Source of the DNA: UBA4582 sp047630175
GTDB lineage: Bacteria > Pseudomonadota > Gammaproteobacteria > Pseudomonadales > Azotimanducaceae
Direction of reading: 5' to 3'
Length of the DNA stretch: 5,182 nucleotides
NCBI GenBank assembly: GCA_047630175.1
Contig: JBLHVI010000142.1
Span: 1-5,182, forward strand
The position numbers were made by a program, and so were the translations under genes. Below, in pieces: positions 1 through 5,182 of the stretch. Under the pieces are notes generated by a model. That model was given only the letters and a program-made list of their open reading frames with translations. It was not told the origin of the DNA and searched no databases. How positions within the stretch are numbered: the first letter of the stretch is position 1; every line of letters begins with the position of its first letter.

Positions 1-18
1 AGGTGCAAGCGCAAAGTT

Positions 19-23
19 AGGAG
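19..23 (+). promoter_or_regulatory. Shine-Dalgarno site deciding the GTG start of the sensor gene
   Basis: AGGAG lies five bases before a GTG codon at 29. The reading frame stays open upstream to the window edge, so the start is not fixed by a stop codon. This site, and the signal peptide that begins exactly at the GTG, are what support it. The next in-frame ATG (59) would fall inside the hydrophobic core of the signal peptide. Confidence 0.75.
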
Positions 24-28
24 AGCCT

Positions 29-3000
29 GTGAAAACAAAGTTCTTTTCAATATTGCTAATGCTGCTAAGTGCCTCGCTTGTTCCTGCGGTAAATGCCTCG
101 AAAAATATTCGATTTGAGCATCTAACAACCACAGACGGCTTGTCTCACATGAGCATCACCGACTTGCTGCAAGACGCGCAAGGGTTTATGTGGTTTGCCA
201 CACAGGAAGGCTTGAATCGTTTCGATGGCTATTCAATTACAACCTTTGAACACGATTATCGTAACGCAAACTCGCTAGCCGATGATTGGGTTTGGTCTTT
301 AGCGCTGGACGCTGACAATAATATTTGGGTCGGTACGAACAACGGCGGGTTGAATTACTTTGACCAAAAGACCGGCAGTTTTACTAACTGGAAGCACCGT
401 GCGGATGACCCTCAGTCCCTATCGAGTAACGATGTGAGGGTGTTACTTGTCGATAGCCAAGGGAGTTTGTGGCTCGGCACACATGAAGGCGGACTAAGCC
501 GCAAACTGCCGGATAATGCGGGATTCATGCACTATCGTGCTACCGGTTTGCCCGGGAGTCTGCCCAGTGATGCTGTTACCGAAATTTATGAAGACACTAC
601 GGGTATTTTGTGGATCGGCACGGCAGCGGGTTTGGCCCGCTTTGATCCGCGGACCGATCAGTTTCAAACCTTTGTCTCTGATCCTACTAATGAGAATTCT
701 TTAAGTGACAGCCATATAAGAGTCGTTCAAGAGTTTAATGGTGAGCTGTGGGTAGGCACGCAAAACGGCGGCGTCAATCGCTTTGACCAAAACACAGGGC
801 GCAGTATTCGGTACATCAAAAACACTGCCGACCCGCGTACGCTGCAAAGTAATCTTGTGCGTGACATCATGGTAGATCACGCCTCAACTCTCTGGTTAGG
901 GACTGAGAATGGTTTGAGCGAGTGGCAGCCGGAAACAGAAGATTTCGTTACCTATTACCATGTCGCTGAGGATAGTAGTAGCCTGATCGGTAGCCGTGTA
1001 AATGCACTCTATCAGGATAGCTCTAACGTCATGTGGGTTGGTACTTACGAAGGTTTGAGTCGCTGGAACTACCTCAGCAGTGCGTTTTCCTATTACACTC
1101 AAGCCGATGGGCAATTAGGTAGTGATTTGGTCTTTGGTATTACTCAGTCACCAAATGAGACGCTGTGGGTGGGGACCTATGGGGCCGGTATTAGCCGACT
1201 CGAGCCGTTGGAAAATGGCGCGTTTAAATCAATTGCCTATGCGGTGACTCTGCCAGATCAGCGCGTTATGACGTTGTGGGCGCAGGATGACAACAATCTA
1301 TGGATTGGTACGCGTACAGCGGGATTGTGTCACCTGACGGTAGCGACAAAGGCCGTCAGTTGCCTCAGTCATGATGTCACAAACCCTAACAGCTTAAGTG
1401 CCAACGGGATCACTTCGCTGTTAGGCGAATCTGGGACGTTGTGGATCGGCACCTATGGGGGTGGCCTTAATCGGCTTGACCGGCGCACCAACATCATCCG
1501 TCATTTTCGGTTCAACGACAAAGACGATCAATCTTTAGGTTCTGATCGCGTGCTGGCTATATTTCGGGATTCGCAGGGCACCTTGTGGATCGGTACGGAG
1601 AGCGGAGGTTTGAATCGTTATAACGCAGCAGCTGATAATTTTACGCGCTATACGCATTCAGATGGCATCGATGACAGTCTGAGCAATGACACTGTCTGGG
1701 AAATTTTCGAGAGCAAAGACGGTAGCATGTGGTTTGGTACGCTCAACGGGGGTCTCAACGTGTGGCCGGCGATAGCCCGTGCTGCGGGCATTGTGCGGTT
1801 CGAACACTATGACCGAATAGCAGGCCTGCAGAGTAATACCATCTACGGTATTCTTGAAGACGAGGCAGGTTATATCTGGATGAGCAGCAATCGTGGGTTG
1901 GCACGTCTGAATCCCATGACCAAAGAAATTAGACATTACGATCGGCGTAATGGTACCCGGGGCGATGAATTTAACTTCGGTGCTAGGCTAAAGAATCAGG
2001 CGGGGCAGTTATTTTTTGGTAGTGCTAACGGTTTGGTTGGGTTCGATGCCGCGGATATTTACGCCAACAGGAATCCTCCTGCTGTAATCATAAATGGCGT
2101 CAGTAGTCTCAACAGGAAGGTCTTTGCTCATAGCAGTCAGTCAACGCCTTCAAACATTGTCCTTGATTATAATGAACGGCAGATAAACTTTGAATTTGCT
2201 GCTCTGGACTATGCCTCTCCCGATAAAAATCTTTATGAATATCGCCTAGTGGATTTTGACGACAGCTGGCTGAAAGCCGAAGGGTTTCGACGCGCCACCT
2301 ATACGAGCCTGCCTGCAGGTCGATATACCTTTCGTGTCAGGGCGTCGAATAATGACCAGGTCTGGAATATGCAGGGGGCGGCTATTGAACTGCTAGTTGT
2401 GCCGCCGCCATGGCTAACATGGTGGGCCTATCTGACGTATGTCTGTTTAATAGTTATCACCTTGGTGACCTACGTCGTGCTACAGCGACGCAAGCTATTG
2501 TTAGCTAGGCAACAGCATCTCATTTTGGAAGGCCTAATTCGGCAACGAACCGGTGAGCTCGCAGAGCAGAACGACCAGCTTGAAATGGTCAATGATCAAT
2601 TGCGTAAGGCCAGCATGACTGACGCGCTCACGGGCTTGCATAACCGTCGTTATTTGTATGATTATCTAGAAAATCAAGTCGCTCTGATGCAGCGCCATAT
2701 GACCCCATTAGAAGAAGGCGTAAAGGCGCAACAGGCTTTCAATCGCGGTTCAACGCTGTTTTTTATGATGATTGGCCTGGACGGCTTTAAGAATATTAAT
2801 GATAGCTTCGGGCATCCGGCGGGTGATCAAGCCTTGATCCAGGTCTGCGATATACTGCTTAAACACACACGTGACTCCGATACCTTGATTCGCTGGGATG
2901 GTGATGAATTTCTGATTGTTGGCTGCGGCCATGGGCTCGATGGGCCTAATCAACTTGCTGAAAGAATTCGCAAGGATTTAGTAGGGCACACGTTTTCAGT

Positions 3001-3289
3001 TGGTCACGGAGCTAAGGCTTACATGACGGGTTCTATTGGCTTTGCGCCGTATCCTTTCAACAGCTGGCATCCTAATCGATTCAATTGGGAGCAGGTTCTT
3101 GCCATCGCTGATCAGGCCGCGTATGTTGCGAAAGCCAATGGTAAGAATGCTTGGCTTGGTCTTGAAGGTAGTGAAACTTTTAACGCGCACGAGTTCATGG
3201 AAATCAGCACCGGCATGCAACGATTAGTCGACGAAGAACGCGTGACATCAATGACTTCTATGGTGAATATCGTGAATTTTGACGCCTAG
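29..3289 (+). CDS. Membrane sensor: 14-blade Reg_prop double propeller, Y_Y_Y domain, one TM helix, degenerate GGDEF output
   Basis: Probable inner-membrane receptor of 1086 residues linking a periplasmic signal to c-di-GMP. A signal peptide (1-23, cleavage after Val-Asn-Ala) precedes fourteen [LIM]W.GT-type Reg_prop blades, with the Trp (Phe in the last) at 55, 100, 148, 195, 241, 289, 336, 380, 425, 472, 520, 568, 617 and 662. The spacing of 44-49 residues fits two seven-bladed propellers. A Y_Y_Y domain (about 715-790; Y736, Y738, Y766), a TM helix (about 797-818) and a helical linker (about 825-862) lead to GGDEF (about 863-1044), followed by a 40-residue tail. The domain keeps TDALTGLHNRR, N924, D933, D959-E960-F961 and the RxxD I-site (R948, D951). 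It has Gly916 where the metal-binding Asp is expected, and DGDEF for GGDEF. About 16 extra residues lie near 890-906. The propeller and Y_Y_Y layout matches the sensor half of hybrid two-component receptors, some of which bind carbohydrates. The ligand here is unknown. Architecture is certain; cyclase activity is doubtful. Confidence 0.95.
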   Translation: MKTKFFSILLMLLSASLVPAVNASKNIRFEHLTTTDGLSHMSITDLLQDAQGFMWFATQEGLNRFDGYSITTFEHDYRNANSLADDWVWSLALDADNNIWVGTNNGGLNYFDQKTGSFTNWKHRADDPQSLSSNDVRVLLVDSQGSLWLGTHEGGLSRKLPDNAGFMHYRATGLPGSLPSDAVTEIYEDTTGILWIGTAAGLARFDPRTDQFQTFVSDPTNENSLSDSHIRVVQEFNGELWVGTQNGGVNRFDQNTGRSIRYIKNTADPRTLQSNLVRDIMVDHASTLWLGTENGLSEWQPETEDFVTYYHVAEDSSSLIGSRVNALYQDSSNVMWVGTYEGLSRWNYLSSAFSYYTQADGQLGSDLVFGITQSPNETLWVGTYGAGISRLEPLENGAFKSIAYAVTLPDQRVMTLWAQDDNNLWIGTRTAGLCHLTVATKAVSCLSHDVTNPNSLSANGITSLLGESGTLWIGTYGGGLNRLDRRTNIIRHFRFNDKDDQSLGSDRVLAIFRDSQGTLWIGTESGGLNRYNAAADNFTRYTHSDGIDDSLSNDTVWEIFESKDGSMWFGTLNGGLNVWPAIARAAGIVRFEHYDRIAGLQSNTIYGILEDEAGYIWMSSNRGLARLNPMTKEIRHYDRRNGTRGDEFNFGARLKNQAGQLFFGSANGLVGFDAADIYANRNPPAVIINGVSSLNRKVFAHSSQSTPSNIVLDYNERQINFEFAALDYASPDKNLYEYRLVDFDDSWLKAEGFRRATYTSLPAGRYTFRVRASNNDQVWNMQGAAIELLVVPPPWLTWWAYLTYVCLIVITLVTYVVLQRRKLLLARQQHLILEGLIRQRTGELAEQNDQLEMVNDQLRKASMTDALTGLHNRRYLYDYLENQVALMQRHMTPLEEGVKAQQAFNRGSTLFFMMIGLDGFKNINDSFGHPAGDQALIQVCDILLKHTRDSDTLIRWDGDEFLIVGCGHGLDGPNQLAERIRKDLVGHTFSVGHGAKAYMTGSIGFAPYPFNSWHPNRFNWEQVLAIADQAAYVAKANGKNAWLGLEGSETFNAHEFMEISTGMQRLVDEERVTSMTSMVNIVNFDA

Positions 3290-3407
3290 CAGGCTCGCCC
3301 TTAGTAATTCTAGCCCTCTGGCGGCAAGATGGGCGATTGAGTAATCTAATGAATAATTAATCTGCTTAGCAACTAATTCAGCTAGCGATTGATCTATAAC
3401 GACTAAC

Positions 3408-3411
3408 GGAG
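3408..3411 (+). promoter_or_regulatory. Shine-Dalgarno site of the thioredoxin-like fusion gene
   Basis: GGAG sits eight bases before the ATG at 3420. A second ATG at 3416 is in another frame, closer to the site, and its frame closes after 13 codons. The 3420 start is preferred because it opens directly into the first beta-strand of a thioredoxin-like fold. Confidence 0.7.
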
Positions 3412-3419
3412 ATTGATGA

Positions 3420-4838
3420 ATGCGCCACTACGTGCTCGTGGTCAAGGAAGATTGTGAAACCTGCCGGATGATTCAACCAGTGATTGCCGCATTGTCTGCT
3501 GGCTCTTCCTTGCGGATACTGAGCCAAGACAATCCTGACTTTCCTGTTGGTCAGAATGTCGAGGATGATTCCAGTCTCAAAAATTCCTTCGAACTCAAAA
3601 TTGATATCGTACCAACGCTGATCAGCTACGATAAAGAAGGCCAACAGACGCGGTTAGAAGGCTGGCAGCGCACCGAGTGGGAAGCGCTGACCGGAATGAC
3701 GTTTGAGCTTGGCTTGCCGGGGTTTCGGCCCGGTTGTGGTTCCAAGACACTGGACCCTGGTATGCCGGAGAAGCTAGCTGCTAAATATGGTATGAAAGGC
3801 TTGAAAGCACGTCGAGTAGAAGTCGCTGACGGCGAGGACGAGATTGAGGCTTGCTATGACAGAGGCTGGAGCGACGGTCTGCCGTTGGTTCCACCTACCG
3901 CCATCAGGGTCGTGCGCATGCTGCAGGGCACCCGCCGCCAGCCCGATGAGATTGTCGGTGATGTGCCTCCGGATTATGCACCGTGCAGCATTGAGAAAAT
4001 CGCTATTAATGCCGTCATGGCCGGCTGTAAGCCAGAGTATCTGCCGGTGGTGATTACGGCAGTCGAGGCGGCACTGCAAGACGAGTTTTGTATGCACGGT
4101 CTGTTGGCAACGACATATTTTTCAGGCCCCATGGTGGTGGTTAATGGACCCCTGTCGAGGGCCATCGGTATGAACTCGCGAGGCAACGCCCTAGGGCAGG
4201 GCAATCGGGCTAATGCGACCATTGGACGAGCCCTGCAGTTAATTATTCGGAATGTCGGCGGCGGTAAGCCCGGCGGCGTTGATCGTGCTACGCTGGGTAA
4301 TCCAGGTAAGTACACTTTCTGCTTTGCCGAGGATGAAACTGGGTCTTGCTGGGAGAGCTACGCGCAGGAGCATGGTTTTCAGCGTGAAGACTCGACGGTA
4401 ACCCTATTTGCTGCTGACGGAACGCAAGGCATTGTTGATCAAAAGTCTCGGACGCCTGAGTCCTTGAGCCGCTCGTTTGCAGAGGGACTTAAGGTCGTGT
4501 CGCATCCAAAGATTTCTATGGCGGCTGACGCTTTTTTAGTGGTCTCACCGGAGCATGAGCGAGTATTTCGAGAGGCTAACTGGAGCAAAGCGCGGCTCAA
4601 GCAAGAGCTGCACGAACTGTTGCTGCGACCAGGCGCTGATCTGGTTATCGGTGCAGGCGGGAACGCTGAAGGTTTGCCTGTGAAATTTCGTGATGCTGTG
4701 CTGCCAAAATTTCGTGAGGGTGGTCTTAACATCGTCCGCGCCGGCGGCAGTGCTGGGCTGTTCTCAGCCATTATTGCCGGTTGGGGTGCGAGTGGTAAGA
4801 TCGGTAGTGTGCCCGTGACGCGGAAGATTGAGGTCTAG
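3420..4838 (+). CDS. Thioredoxin-like domain fused to a large conserved domain of unknown function; partner of a UGSC-type protein
   Basis: A 472-residue protein without signal peptide or membrane segment, so probably cytoplasmic. Residues 1 to about 92 look thioredoxin-like: strand YVLVV, a redox pair C12-E-T-C15 before a helix, and V64-P65-T66 as the cis-Pro loop opposite it. The remaining 380 residues belong to a family I cannot name. It carries dense motifs: RPGCGSK (C106), RGWSDGLPLVPPT (from 148), AVMAGCKPEYLPVV (C203), VVVNGP, a Gly/Asn-rich stretch ending GRAL, a GGGKPGG turn, GKYTFCFAEDE (C301), and near the C-terminus AGGSAGLFSAIIAGW. Further cysteines are C145, C189, C224 and C310. 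The Gly-rich motifs could bind a phosphate or nucleotide, but no known Rossmann or P-loop signature is present. Downstream, after 141 bp, comes a UGSC-family gene on the same strand, so the two probably act together, perhaps with this protein as the thiol reductant. That role is inferred. The gene is intact, with no frameshift. Confidence 0.93.
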   Translation: MRHYVLVVKEDCETCRMIQPVIAALSAGSSLRILSQDNPDFPVGQNVEDDSSLKNSFELKIDIVPTLISYDKEGQQTRLEGWQRTEWEALTGMTFELGLPGFRPGCGSKTLDPGMPEKLAAKYGMKGLKARRVEVADGEDEIEACYDRGWSDGLPLVPPTAIRVVRMLQGTRRQPDEIVGDVPPDYAPCSIEKIAINAVMAGCKPEYLPVVITAVEAALQDEFCMHGLLATTYFSGPMVVVNGPLSRAIGMNSRGNALGQGNRANATIGRALQLIIRNVGGGKPGGVDRATLGNPGKYTFCFAEDETGSCWESYAQEHGFQREDSTVTLFAADGTQGIVDQKSRTPESLSRSFAEGLKVVSHPKISMAADAFLVVSPEHERVFREANWSKARLKQELHELLLRPGADLVIGAGGNAEGLPVKFRDAVLPKFREGGLNIVRAGGSAGLFSAIIAGWGASGKIGSVPVTRKIEV

Positions 4839-4967
4839 CGCGCGACGCATCGAATTGGTCATAAAAGTTATTGCAGTATCAGTATTTGAAGCCGTTGTTA
4901 AAAATCGTGCTGCCGAGAAAAGCAGCTTACCGAAACGTTATAAACGATCTGTTTAAATGAAACCGAT

Positions 4968-4972
4968 GGAGG
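4968..4972 (+). promoter_or_regulatory. Strong Shine-Dalgarno site of the UGSC-type gene
   Basis: GGAGG lies seven bases before the ATG at 4980, close to the ideal sequence and spacing. This is the strongest of the three sites in the window, so the gene is probably well translated and does not depend on coupling to the gene upstream. Confidence 0.8.
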
Positions 4973-4979
4973 AAAGGCC

Positions 4980-5182
4980 ATGACAAGTTTTCTAGACCCA
5001 ACCGCGGAATTGGCGCCGCAAGACCGCGCGCCGCTTCCCAAGCGGGATAGCCTCGCGGGGCTGAACGTTGCTTTGTTAGATATCTCAAAGCCTAGGGGTA
5101 ATGTTTTTATTGATCGCTTGGCTGAGATGTTAAGTGATGCTGGTGCGAAGCCACGTCGTTACTCCAAACCGACATTCACGCG
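4980..5182 (+). CDS. UGSC-family (seleno)protein, N-terminal 67 residues, cut by the window end
   Basis: Only the first 67 codons plus two bases are present; the frame is still open at the edge. The visible part has a short N-terminal LDPTAE motif, a Pro/Arg-rich stretch, a first beta-strand reading LNVALLDISKPRGNVF (28-43), an amphipathic helix (about 43-54) and then RRYSKPTFT. From memory of the family, this order (LDPTA, then L-x-x-x-LLD-x-x-K, then KPTF) is how UGSC proteins begin. The defining Cys/Sec-Gly-Ser-Cys motif comes later and lies outside this window, so whether this copy encodes Cys (TGC/TGT) or selenocysteine (TGA) cannot be seen. UGSC proteins were noticed in surveys of marine selenoproteins; their reaction is not established as far as I know. 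The neighbouring thioredoxin-like fusion protein fits a redox role. The main alternative is another small alpha/beta protein sharing this N-terminus. Confidence 0.8.
   Translation, partial: MTSFLDPTAELAPQDRAPLPKRDSLAGLNVALLDISKPRGNVFIDRLAEMLSDAGAKPRRYSKPTFT

Noticed and set aside
613..1625. Repeated DNA words such as TGGATCGG in the sensor gene as a DNA repeat family
   Set aside because: They encode the repeated W-I-G-T of the propeller blades and vary at codon third positions, so they are protein repeats, not a mobile or regulatory repeat.
3295..3336. TCGCCC and GGGCGA arms after the sensor gene stop, with a small GCC/GGC stem between them, as a possible terminator
   Set aside because: The six-base arms are 30 bases apart, the inner stem has three pairs, and no T-run follows. 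Not good enough to call a rho-independent terminator.
3366..3400. TATAAC at 3395 as a -10 box for the second gene
   Set aside because: No acceptable -35 hexamer at 16-18 bases upstream; the nearest candidate (TTAGCA at 3366) is 23 bases away.
3387..3417. GATTGAT repeated at 3387 and 3411 before the second gene
   Set aside because: Seven-base direct repeat in AT-rich DNA, the second copy overlapping the ribosome-site region; no further copies in register to support a regulator site.
3774..4771. Long open frames on the - strand opposite the thioredoxin-like fusion gene
   Set aside because: Their translations show no recognisable domain, no ribosome site was seen, and the + strand gene over them has strong protein motifs throughout.
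4909..4926. GCTGC / GCAGC hairpin with an eight-base loop after the thioredoxin-like fusion gene
   Set aside because: The five-base stem cannot be extended and no T-run follows, so it is probably chance.

Overview
The window reads as a piece of a gammaproteobacterial chromosome, probably from a marine or aquatic lineage. This is inferred from the type of sensor protein, the near-balanced base composition and the family of the last two genes. No marker gene fixes the taxon. Three genes lie on the + strand, all with good Shine-Dalgarno sequences. I see no RNA genes, mobile elements, CRISPR arrays or genes on the - strand.

Region 1 (29-3289) is one large membrane sensor gene. The product has a signal peptide, fourteen regularly spaced Reg_prop blades (enough for two seven-bladed beta-propellers), a Y_Y_Y domain, one transmembrane helix, a short helical linker and a C-terminal GGDEF domain. 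The GGDEF domain looks degenerate. The metal-binding Asp of strand 1 is Gly (G916) and the signature reads DGDEF (957-961), yet the RxxD product-binding I-site (R948, D951) is intact. It may therefore bind c-di-GMP rather than make it, or make it with altered chemistry.

Region 2 (3420 to the window end) holds two genes that look like a functional pair. The first (3420-4838) encodes a 472-residue protein with an N-terminal thioredoxin-like domain (CETC, cis-Pro65) joined to a long, highly patterned domain whose function I cannot name. The second (from 4980, cut by the window edge) begins like the UGSC family of (seleno)proteins, in which a key position is Cys or selenocysteine followed by G-S-C. 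That position should lie a few dozen codons past the window end. A thioredoxin-like partner directly upstream of a Cys/Sec protein suggests a poorly described thiol- or selenol-based redox system. This is the most interesting part of the window.

The gaps are short (130 bp at 3290-3419 and 141 bp at 4839-4979). Neither holds a convincing terminator or promoter. Nothing in the sequence ties the sensor gene functionally to the redox pair.
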